DNA of 49,154 bases from Bacteroidales bacterium 52_46 (GTDB lineage: Bacteria > Bacteroidota > Bacteroidia > Bacteroidales > Muribaculaceae). The stretch covers positions 1 through 49,154 of the forward strand of contig MNQK01000007.1 of the NCBI GenBank assembly GCA_001915385.1, given 5' to 3'. The notes below the pieces were generated by a model, which saw nothing but the letters and a program-made list of their open reading frames with translations, searched no databases and was not told where the DNA came from. Below are positions 35,802 through 42,976 of the stretch, piece after piece. The position numbers were made by a program, and so were the translations under genes. The stretch's first letter is position 1. The number at the start of each line of letters is the position of its first letter.

Positions 35802-36068
35802 ATGGAAGCTCTTCTTATAATTACAGGAATACTTAGCGTATATGCGTTCATACTCAACGGCGCGGAAAAAATGCGTGTGAAATCGGGCAAAAGCCAGTAT
35901 CCGACCGCGCTTATGGCCATTACGGGCGTGATTGCGCCGTTCGGGGCGCTGATGGGAATGCTGCTGTTCGGCAACAGACTCAAAAACACCCTGCTGGTGA
36001 TACTCGTACCCCTCATGCTCATCGCTTTCACTCTCGGAGTCTACCTGCTCAGAGACGCATTCATATAA
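35802..36068 (+). CDS. Small DUF1294-like membrane protein, operon gene 10
   Basis: An 88-residue protein with three hydrophobic segments (ALLIITGILSVYAFIL, ALMAITGVIAPFGALMGMLL, LLVILVPLMLIAFTLGVYLL). The middle part (EKMRVKSGKSQYPTALMAIT, then the G-A-L-M-G run and GNRLKN) follows the layout of DUF1294 proteins, which have unknown function. It starts 15 nt after the tail-anchored gene, in the same orientation, and looks translationally linked. Confidence 0.75.
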   Translation: MEALLIITGILSVYAFILNGAEKMRVKSGKSQYPTALMAITGVIAPFGALMGMLLFGNRLKNTLLVILVPLMLIAFTLGVYLLRDAFI

Positions 36069-36079
36069 CTTTTGTAAAA

Positions 36080-37822
36080 ATGATAAAACGACTCCCGGCC
36101 ATACTTGCCTGCACGGGCTGTCTCCTTGTCATGCAGGCCGAAGCCCGCACGGTGGAGATAAAACTTGTCGAGACCTCCGACGTGCATGGTAACTACTATC
36201 CGGAAGATTTCATAAACCGTACGCCGGCCAAAGGGTCGCTGGCGCGTGTATACAGCTACGTCGACTCGGTGCGCGGCGCTATGGGCGACGGCCATGTGGT
36301 GCTTCTCGACAACGGCGACATACTGCAGGGACAGCCTACTGTCTACTACTACAACTACATCGACACGGTGGCAGTGCATATTGCGTCGCAGATGACGGAC
36401 TTCATGGGATATGACGCCGGGACAATAGGCAACCATGACGTGGAGACGGGCCACAAGGTGTACGACCGCTGGATCGCGCAGAAAAAATCGCCCACCCTCG
36501 GCGCCAATGTGGTATCGGCCGAAACGGGCGAACCGTATCTCGCGCCCTACACCGTCGTCGAACGCGACGGCGTGCGCATAGCCGTAATCGGACTGCTCAC
36601 CCCCGCCATCCCGGGCTGGCTTCCCGAAAACCTGTGGAGCGGGCTGCGTTTCGACGACATGGAGTCGACCGCATCAAAGTGGGTAAAGCACGTAAAGGAA
36701 ACGGAGCGTCCCGACCTCACCGTCGGGCTTTTCCACTCGGGGCGCGACTCCACCAAGACCACGGGCAACACGGTGGAGAACGCATCGCTGCTCGTGGCAA
36801 AGCATGTGCCGGGATTTGACATCGTCATGATGGGTCACGACCACTCCCCTTTCAACGAAACGATAACCAATGACGCCGGGGAAAAAGTCGTCGTAGTCAA
36901 CCCAGCCAACAACGCCAACAGAGTCGCAACCGTCAATGCCACATTCGACGTGGCCGACGACGGCAATGTCACCCTCCTCTCCCTTACTCCGGAACTCGCG
37001 GATATGGACAGTTTCGCTCCCGACTCCGCATTTCTGAACCAATTCGAGCCGCAGCGCAGGGAGGTGGAAAAATTCGTATCACGGCGCATAGGCCACATCG
37101 ACACGACCATGAGCACGCGCGACGCCTATTTCGGACCGTCACCGTTCATTGACCTGATACACCGGCTGCAGCTCGCGATTTCGGGTGCCGACATATCATT
37201 TGCCGCACCGCTCTCGTTTGACGCCACGATTGCCGAGGGCGACATACACGTAAGCGACATGTTCAACCTATACAAATATGAGAACATGCTCTACACAATG
37301 GCTCTTACGGGACGCGAAATCAAGGATTATCTGGAGATGTCGTACGACCAATGGACCAACACGATGCAATCGCCCGGCGACCACCTGCTGCGCCTGCGCG
37401 ACAATGCCGGGGGCGACGACATGACCCACACCGGTTTCCGCTATCCGTCGTACAACTTCGACTCAGCCGCCGGTATCAACTATACCGTCGACGTGACGAA
37501 GCCTCGCGGCGAGAAAATCACCATATTGTCGATGGCCGACGGCAGCGCGTTCGACCCCGACGCCACCTACAAAGTAGCCGTCAACTCCTACCGCGGCAAC
37601 GGCGGCGGCAACCTGCTCACGCAGGGCGCCGGCATACCCGTAGAGGAACTGCCGAAGCGCATACTCGGCTCCACCGACAAAGACCTCCGCTATTATCTGA
37701 TGGAATATATCACGGAGCATCCCGAGGTAAAGGCCGAGCGTGCCGACAACTGGAAATTCATACCGCAGGAAATAGCCGAACCGGCAGCCAAGCGCGACCG
37801 CATGCTGCTGTTCGGCGAATGA
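36080..37822 (+). CDS. Secreted 5'-nucleotidase / 2',3'-cyclic phosphodiesterase
   Basis: A 580-residue exported metallophosphoesterase with signal peptide (RLPAILACTGCLLVMQAEA). Metal-binding motifs are clear: SDVHGNY near 34-40, LLDNGDILQGQ near 76-86, GNHDVETG near 117-124 and MGHDHSPFNE near 252-261. The C-terminal 5'-nucleotidase domain follows from about 330, with NSYRGNGGGNLLTQGAG containing the substrate-gripping stretch. It hydrolyses nucleotides or cyclic nucleotides outside the cytoplasm, probably for scavenging. It starts 11 nt after the last small membrane gene of the operon, so it may be co-transcribed, but such enzymes are common alone. Confidence 0.93.
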   Translation: MIKRLPAILACTGCLLVMQAEARTVEIKLVETSDVHGNYYPEDFINRTPAKGSLARVYSYVDSVRGAMGDGHVVLLDNGDILQGQPTVYYYNYIDTVAVHIASQMTDFMGYDAGTIGNHDVETGHKVYDRWIAQKKSPTLGANVVSAETGEPYLAPYTVVERDGVRIAVIGLLTPAIPGWLPENLWSGLRFDDMESTASKWVKHVKETERPDLTVGLFHSGRDSTKTTGNTVENASLLVAKHVPGFDIVMMGHDHSPFNETITNDAGEKVVVVNPANNANRVATVNATFDVADDGNVTLLSLTPELADMDSFAPDSAFLNQFEPQRREVEKFVSRRIGHIDTTMSTRDAYFGPSPFIDLIHRLQLAISGADISFAAPLSFDATIAEGDIHVSDMFNLYKYENMLYTMALTGREIKDYLEMSYDQWTNTMQSPGDHLLRLRDNAGGDDMTHTGFRYPSYNFDSAAGINYTVDVTKPRGEKITILSMADGSAFDPDATYKVAVNSYRGNGGGNLLTQGAGIPVEELPKRILGSTDKDLRYYLMEYITEHPEVKAERADNWKFIPQEIAEPAAKRDRMLLFGE

Positions 37823-37888
37823 ACATGGCGCGGTATCAGATACACATGGATATATTTCCGTTCCAAAAACTTGGCAAATTTTCAGTGA

Positions 37889-37911
37889 AATTAGTCGTTT
37901 TATGACTAATT
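37889..37911. promoter_or_regulatory. Inverted repeat ahead of argR (possible operator)
   Basis: AATTAGTC (37889-37896) and GACTAATT (37904-37911) form perfect 8-bp arms with a 7-nt spacer, 46 bp upstream of the argR -7 box. There is no T-run, so it is not an ordinary terminator. It does not match the E. coli ARG box; autoregulation by ArgR is a guess. Confidence 0.4.
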
Positions 37912-37934
37912 GACAAAATAAATACCGTATATTA

Positions 37935-37964
37935 TTGGTTTTTGATATATTTTTACTACTTTTG
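37935..37964 (+). promoter_or_regulatory. argR promoter
   Basis: TTG (37935-37937), 19 nt, then TACTTTTG (37957-37964). It precedes the argR ATG by 28 nt and fits the Bacteroidota consensus. Confidence 0.75.
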
Positions 37965-37992
37965 CAAAATATTTATCAACTAAACGCATGCT

Positions 37993-38508
37993 ATGAGAAG
38001 TAGGATGACAAGGCTTTCAGCAATAGTAGAGATATTATCACATAATAATATCAGTTGTCAGGACGAGTTACTTAAACAACTGGCGATAAGAGGATATATA
38101 GTGACTCAGGCCACATTGTCGCGCGACCTTAAAAAATTGCGGACGATAAAAGTGGCCAACGACCTCGGAGGTTACCGCTATGTGGTTTCAGGGAGCCAGA
38201 CATCAGGAGAGCCGGAATACGAACGCGAATACGCCACCGTGCAGTCAGCGCTTCACCCGGCGGCCATCTCGGTATCACTGTCGGGCAACATAATGGTAAT
38301 CAAAACCCGCAACGGATATGCTTCCGGACTTGCCTACGACCTTGACCTGATGGAGTCGCCGCTTATATTGGGTACAATCCCGGGCGCCGACACTGTGTTT
38401 GCCGTAATTGCCGAGGGAACTCCCCGCAAGGAGCTGTACGCCCTGCTGTGCGGATTTTTACCGCCTGAGGTCATGAAAGCCGGCCAGCACTATTTTGAAG
38501 ACAGATAG
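37993..38508 (+). CDS. argR: Arginine repressor ArgR
   Basis: ArgR is a hexameric winged-helix regulator that binds DNA with arginine as co-repressor. The 171 residues fit the family. The N-terminal DNA-binding domain has LSAIVEILSHNNISCQDELL and the recognition helix VTQATLSRDLKKLRTIKV. The C-terminal domain has the arginine-binding and oligomerisation motif GTIPGADTVFAVI. It precedes argG and argC, its expected targets. Confidence 0.96.
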   Translation: MRSRMTRLSAIVEILSHNNISCQDELLKQLAIRGYIVTQATLSRDLKKLRTIKVANDLGGYRYVVSGSQTSGEPEYEREYATVQSALHPAAISVSLSGNIMVIKTRNGYASGLAYDLDLMESPLILGTIPGADTVFAVIAEGTPRKELYALLCGFLPPEVMKAGQHYFEDR

Positions 38509-38602
38509 AATAATGCTCAATGGCGTTGACAGACAATGTCAGCAACTGATTTTTACATTTAACACTTTTGTGATAAATTAATAGGAGTGCAAGGGAAAAT
38601 AG

Positions 38603-38633
38603 TTGTAAAATAGGCAGAAAAAGCGTATTTTTG
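38603..38633 (+). promoter_or_regulatory. Promoter of the GNAT-argG-argC unit
   Basis: TTG (38603-38605), 20 nt, then TATTTTTG (38626-38633). The transcript would begin near 38640, leaving a leader of about 70 nt. Confidence 0.75.
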
Positions 38634-38712
38634 CATAATTTTTCAATAATATATAAATTAAAATAGGACAAGACTCAGGTATAAAAGAGTCAACAAGCAG
38701 AAAAAGAACGAA

Positions 38713-39303
38713 ATGGAAGAATCTTCACAAAAGATTGACGTAGTAGTTTCAACCGAGGAACATGTGAAATACGTGGATGAAATCCTCGACACCATCAACC
38801 GCGCGGCCAAAGTGCGCGGCACGGGTATAGCCAAGCGCTCGCCCGAGTATGTAAAGCAGAAAATGCTTGAACACAAAGCTGTGATAGCATTGTGTGGCGA
38901 CCGGTTTGCCGGCTTTAGCTATATCGAAAGCTGGAGCAACAAACAGTTTGTGGCCAATTCCGGACTCATCGTCGCCGACGAATTTCGCAATCACGGCGTA
39001 GCCAAACGAATAAAACGACGAATTTTCGAACTCTCGCGAGAGATGTTCCCCCAGGCAAAAATATTCTCACTCACCACAGGCGCGGCCGTCATGAAGATGA
39101 ACTTCGAGCTCGGCTACCGCCCCGTCACCTTCGACGAACTCACCACCGACGAGGCATTCTGGCGCGGATGCGAAAGCTGCGTCAACTACGACATACTCCA
39201 GCGCAACGGCGGCCACAAATGCCTTTGCACCGGACTCCTCTTCGACCCCGCCGAAACAAAATATCACCCCATGCTGGCAGCCGACGCGCAGGCCGAAAAA
39301 TAA
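38713..39303 (+). CDS. GNAT acetyltransferase with C-terminal cysteine cluster
   Basis: A 196-residue GNAT-fold protein. The acetyl-CoA pyrophosphate loop is visible as ADEFRNHGVAKRIKRRI at 88-104, preceded by the strand NSGLIV. The C-terminus has four cysteines, CESC (153-156) and CLC (170-172), likely a metal site. Placement directly before argG and argC suggests it acts in arginine synthesis, possibly as an N-acetylglutamate synthase (ArgA-type) or succinyl variant. The exact reaction is inferred from context only. Confidence 0.8.
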   Translation: MEESSQKIDVVVSTEEHVKYVDEILDTINRAAKVRGTGIAKRSPEYVKQKMLEHKAVIALCGDRFAGFSYIESWSNKQFVANSGLIVADEFRNHGVAKRIKRRIFELSREMFPQAKIFSLTTGAAVMKMNFELGYRPVTFDELTTDEAFWRGCESCVNYDILQRNGGHKCLCTGLLFDPAETKYHPMLAADAQAEK

Positions 39304-39379
39304 TCAGCCGCCCCGTGCCATGCAAACAAAAGGCCGCAAGGCCGCATTATATCAACAGACTCAAAAACAAAACAAGAAT

Positions 39380-40597
39380 ATGGAAAAGAAAAAAGTAGTA
39401 TTGGCATTCTCGGGAGGTCTCGACACCTCCTACGCCGTGAAATATCTTTCGGAGGAATGCGGTTACGACGTATACACCGCCATCGCCAACACCGGCGGCT
39501 TCTCGGCCGACGAACTCAAGGAGATAGAGCGCCGCGCACTCGCCCTCGGCGCGGTGAAGCACGTGAGCCTCGACATCACTAAGGAATACTACGAACGCTC
39601 CATCAAATACATGATATTCGGCAATGTGCTCCGCAACGGCACATACCCCATATCCGTCTCGTCGGAACGTATATTCCAGGCTATCGCCATCATCGAATAC
39701 GCCAAGGAAATCGGCGCCGACTGCGTGGCCCACGGTTCTACGAGCGCCGGCAACGACCAGATACGTTTCGACCTCACATTCCAGATACTCGCTCCCGAAA
39801 TCGAGATAATCACCCCTACCCGCGACATGAACCTCACCCGCGAGTATGAAATCAACTATCTCAAGGAGCACGGTTTCGAAGCCGACTTCACCAAACTCGA
39901 ATACTCCATCAACAAGGGATTGTGGGGCACATCGGTAGGCGGTAAAGAGACACTCCACTCCGACCAGACCCTCCCCGAAGAGGCATATCCCACCCAGATG
40001 ACAGCCAAGGTCGACACCACGCTGACCATCGACTTCAAAGACGGCGAGATAGCCGCAATCAACGGCGAGAAATATGACGACAAAGTAGCCGCCATACAGA
40101 AAATCGAGGAACTCGTGGCACCCTACGCCATCGGCCGCGACATGCACATCGGCGACACCATCATCGGCATCAAGGGCCGCGTAGGCTTCGAGGCCGGAGC
40201 GCCGCTGCTCATCATCGCCGCCCACAAGATGCTCGAGAAGCACACCCTCACCAAGTGGCAGCAATACTGGAAGGACCAGCTCGGCACATGGTACGGCATG
40301 TTCCTGCACGAAGCGCAGTATCTCGAGCCCGTGATGCGCGACATCGAGGCATTCCTCGAGAAATCGCAGCGCAACGTCACCGGCCGCGTCATCGTCGACC
40401 TCAAGCCCTACCGCTACATCCTCGTGGGTGTCGACAGCCCGTTTGACCTGATGAAGACCTCATTCGGCGAATACGGCGAACTCTCGCGCGCATGGACCGC
40501 CGACGACATCAAGGGATTCACAAAAATCCTCGGCAACCAGATGAAGATATACCACGACATCCAGAAGCGCAACGGCCGCGACGACAACAAAAAGTAA
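39380..40597 (+). CDS. argG: Argininosuccinate synthase
   Basis: ArgG joins citrulline and aspartate with ATP to give argininosuccinate. I chose the ATG at 39380, which gives 405 residues; the in-frame start 60 nt upstream would add an atypical lysine/glutamine-rich leader. The PP-loop AFSGGLDTSYAVKYL is at 9-23. Family blocks AHGSTSAGNDQIRFDLTFQI and EYSINKGLWGTSVGG are present. It lies between the GNAT and argC genes, in the same orientation. Confidence 0.97.
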   Translation: MEKKKVVLAFSGGLDTSYAVKYLSEECGYDVYTAIANTGGFSADELKEIERRALALGAVKHVSLDITKEYYERSIKYMIFGNVLRNGTYPISVSSERIFQAIAIIEYAKEIGADCVAHGSTSAGNDQIRFDLTFQILAPEIEIITPTRDMNLTREYEINYLKEHGFEADFTKLEYSINKGLWGTSVGGKETLHSDQTLPEEAYPTQMTAKVDTTLTIDFKDGEIAAINGEKYDDKVAAIQKIEELVAPYAIGRDMHIGDTIIGIKGRVGFEAGAPLLIIAAHKMLEKHTLTKWQQYWKDQLGTWYGMFLHEAQYLEPVMRDIEAFLEKSQRNVTGRVIVDLKPYRYILVGVDSPFDLMKTSFGEYGELSRAWTADDIKGFTKILGNQMKIYHDIQKRNGRDDNKK

Positions 40598-40618
40598 CCA
40601 TCTCATACCATCTCTAAA

Positions 40619-41596
40619 ATGATAAGAGCAGGCATCATAGGAGGCGCGGGATACACCGCCGGCGAATTGCTTCGCCTCCTCATCAATCACCCCGACGTGG
40701 AAGTGGCATGGGTACACTCCACTTCCAACGCCGGCAATCCGGTGACCGACATCCACCAGGGACTCATCGGGGAGACATTCCTCCGGTTCTCTGACACCAC
40801 GCCATGGGAGGAGATTGACGTAGTATTCTTCTGCACCCCCCACGGCCAGTCGCGCACATTCATCAAGGAAAACGATATTCCCGCCGATGTGAAAATCATC
40901 GACCTGAGCAATGATTTCCGTCTGCACGACGACGATCCAGCCAACGACTTCGTATACGGGCTCCCGGAGCTTAACCGCAAGCCAATGGTGCGCGGAGCAA
41001 AGCATGTGGCCAATCCCGGCTGCTTCGCCACCGCCATACAGCTCGCGCTGCTCCCTCTGGCCAAAAACCGGCTCATCAAAAACGACATCCACGTCACCGC
41101 CATCACCGGAAGCACCGGCGCGGGCGTGAAACCGTCGGCCACATCGCACTATTCGTGGCGCAACGACAACGTGTCGGTCTACAAGCCTTTCCGCCACCAG
41201 CATCTGGCCGAAATCACGCAGACCATGCGCGAACTTCAGCCCGACTTCGACGCCGAAATCAACTTCGTGCCCGTGCGCGGATGCTTCTCGCGCGGTATCA
41301 TGGCCATCGTCTACCTCGACATCGACGAAGACCTCGACACCATACGCCAGCTCTACGAAGAGGCCTACAGCGACCACTCGTTCACGTTCATCACCGACAA
41401 GCAGCCCGACCTCAAGGATGTGGTCAACACCAACAAGTGCGTGATCCACCTCGAAAAAATCGACGGCAAACTGCTCATAACCTCCGTCATCGACAACCTC
41501 CTCAAAGGAGCATCGGGCACCGCCGTCCACAACATGAATCTCCTCTTCGGCCTGTCGGAACGCACCGGCCTCCACCTGAAGCCCTCGGCATTCTAA
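40619..41596 (+). CDS. argC: N-acetyl-gamma-glutamyl-phosphate reductase
   Basis: ArgC reduces N-acetylglutamyl-phosphate to the semialdehyde in arginine synthesis. The N-terminal NADP-binding motif is GIIGGAGYTAGELLRLL. The catalytic cysteine is in VANPGCFATAIQLALLP, and the substrate loop GSTGAGVKPS follows. The 325 residues fit the family. It starts 21 nt after argG. The next gene is not argD, as would be usual in a longer arg cluster; a family A repeat follows instead. Confidence 0.96.
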   Translation: MIRAGIIGGAGYTAGELLRLLINHPDVEVAWVHSTSNAGNPVTDIHQGLIGETFLRFSDTTPWEEIDVVFFCTPHGQSRTFIKENDIPADVKIIDLSNDFRLHDDDPANDFVYGLPELNRKPMVRGAKHVANPGCFATAIQLALLPLAKNRLIKNDIHVTAITGSTGAGVKPSATSHYSWRNDNVSVYKPFRHQHLAEITQTMRELQPDFDAEINFVPVRGCFSRGIMAIVYLDIDEDLDTIRQLYEEAYSDHSFTFITDKQPDLKDVVNTNKCVIHLEKIDGKLLITSVIDNLLKGASGTAVHNMNLLFGLSERTGLHLKPSAF

Positions 41597-41613
41597 GACG
41601 ACACAATACTGGA

Positions 41614-41734
41614 CGCGATTCAATGCTGTTTACTTAGGGGCGGGGGCGTCTCGCCCCCGAGTAATTTCTGTAATAAAGGATAATATCACGGGGGCGAGAC
41701 GCCCCCGCCCCTAAGTAAACAGCATTGAATCGCG
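41614..41734. repeat. Dispersed palindromic repeat, family A copy 3 (46-bp perfect arms)
   Basis: Positions 41614-41659 are the exact reverse complement of 41689-41734, with a 29-nt loop. The outer arm ends are CGCGATTCAATGCTGTTTAC and its complement, and the inner part is the family A GGGGGCGTCTCGCCCCC core. It may serve as the argC terminator. Confidence 0.95.
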
Positions 41735-41766
41735 ATTTATCGCATTCTTACAAACAACCATAACCC

Positions 41767-42672
41767 ATGAAAAAACTGCTTACATTCATCGCCGCACTCG
41801 GCATTGCTGCCGGTACTATGGCATCGGAACTTACCGTTGTATCCTACAACCTACGTTATGAAAACGATTGGGACGCCGAGGCCGGCAACGGCTGGAAAGA
41901 GCGCTGCCCCGCAGCCGCCGACCAGCTGCTGTTCATACGTCCAGACGTGTTCGGAACCCAGGAACTCCAATCGGGCCAGATAAAGGACCTGCTTTCGAAA
42001 ATGCCGCAATACTCCTACATTGGCGTGGCGCGCGAGGACGGCAAGGAGGACGGGGAATACTCCGCCATATTCTACGACCGCGACCGCGTAAAGCTCATCG
42101 ACTCGGGCACATTCTGGATATCGGAGACGCCCGACCGTCCGTCGAAAGGCTGGGACGGCCAGTGCACCCGAATATGCACCTGGGGCCAATTCGAGACCAC
42201 TGACGGCAAGCCCTTCTACTACTTCAACATGCACATGGACCACGTAGGCGTCATAGCACGCCGCGAGGGTGGCAAACTTATCGTCAGCAAAATCAAGGAG
42301 ATTGCCGGCGACGGCGCCACAGTGCTCCTCTCGGGCGATTTCAACGTCGACCAGACGAGCGAGGTCTACGACGTGTTCGCCAACTCCGGCATACTCGCCG
42401 ACACGTATGAGAGTGCCCGCCACCGCTTTGCACCCAACGGCACATTCAACTCATTCAACCCCGCCAACACCACCGCATCGCGTATCGACCACATCTTCAC
42501 AAGCCCGTCGGTGACAGTCGACCGCTACGGCATCCTGACCGACATGCGCTGGGAAAATGCACCGTCAGAGGTACACAAAGGCAACGACGCTCCCGACGAA
42601 ATCGACCTTGCCGAACGACCGATACGCACCATCTCCGACCATTACCCCGTAGTAGTCTACCTCGAGTTCTGA
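41767..42672 (+). CDS. Exported endonuclease/exonuclease/phosphatase family protein
   Basis: A 301-residue protein with signal peptide (LLTFIAALGIAAGTMAS). The DNase I-like fold is recognised from VVSYNLRYEND near 24-34, FGTQELQSGQ near 61-70, FNMHMDHVG near 154-162, LSGDFNVDQTS near 193-203, RIDHIFTSPS near 239-248 and SDHYPVVVYL at the C-terminus. The catalytic His/Asp/Asn set seems complete. Exported members of this family act on phospholipids, inositol phosphates or nucleic acids; the substrate is open. Confidence 0.9.
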   Translation: MKKLLTFIAALGIAAGTMASELTVVSYNLRYENDWDAEAGNGWKERCPAAADQLLFIRPDVFGTQELQSGQIKDLLSKMPQYSYIGVAREDGKEDGEYSAIFYDRDRVKLIDSGTFWISETPDRPSKGWDGQCTRICTWGQFETTDGKPFYYFNMHMDHVGVIARREGGKLIVSKIKEIAGDGATVLLSGDFNVDQTSEVYDVFANSGILADTYESARHRFAPNGTFNSFNPANTTASRIDHIFTSPSVTVDRYGILTDMRWENAPSEVHKGNDAPDEIDLAERPIRTISDHYPVVVYLEF

Positions 42673-42694
42673 TATTTCAGACATCAAATACACC

Positions 42695-42752
42695 GATAAC
42701 AAAATTAAAACCGCGGCTGCCCGAAAGCAACCGCGGTTTTAATTTTTGTTAT
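42695..42752. terminator. Terminator hairpin after the EEP-family gene
   Basis: GATAACAAAATTAAAACCGC plus GG pairs with the reverse complement to 42752, with one bulged A. Both orientations end in A/T-rich runs, so it could act for both converging genes. Confidence 0.75.
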
Positions 42753-42761
42753 CAGTAGGAC

Positions 42762-42946
42762 GGTGTTGCAGCACTATACTTTCCGCGGTTGATTATCGCC
42801 TTTGGCGCTTTGCTCTGCAAAGAAACTGCGGCTACTACACGGCTGATTATCAATATGCTTCGCATAGTAGCCGCGGTTTCTTTGCAGAGCAAAGCGCCAA
42901 AGGCGATAATCAACCGCGGTCAGCTAAAATCGAGTTTTGCAACACC
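42762..42946. repeat. Dispersed palindromic repeat, family B copy 3 (55-bp arms)
   Basis: The arms at 42783-42837 and 42865-42919 are reverse complements with one mismatch around a 27-nt loop. The ends GGTGTTGCA (42762-42770) and TGCAACACC (42938-42946) form outer terminal repeats. Each arm carries an insert (TTATCGCCTTTGGCGCTTTG and following) not present in the other copies. Confidence 0.95.
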
Positions 42947-42976
42947 ATTTGTGATGTAGGAGGCTGTTCGTCAATC

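Noticed and set aside
19974..36068. Type VI secretion, BREX or MoxR/vWA ternary system
   Set aside because: No sheath, tube, methylase, MoxR or vWA motif is seen in any of the ten proteins.
37889..37911. Classic ARG box
   Set aside because: The inverted repeat does not match the E. coli consensus; kept only as a possible operator.
40460..41623. 387-codon minus-strand frame opposite argC and the argG end
   Set aside because: Shadow of two well-identified genes.
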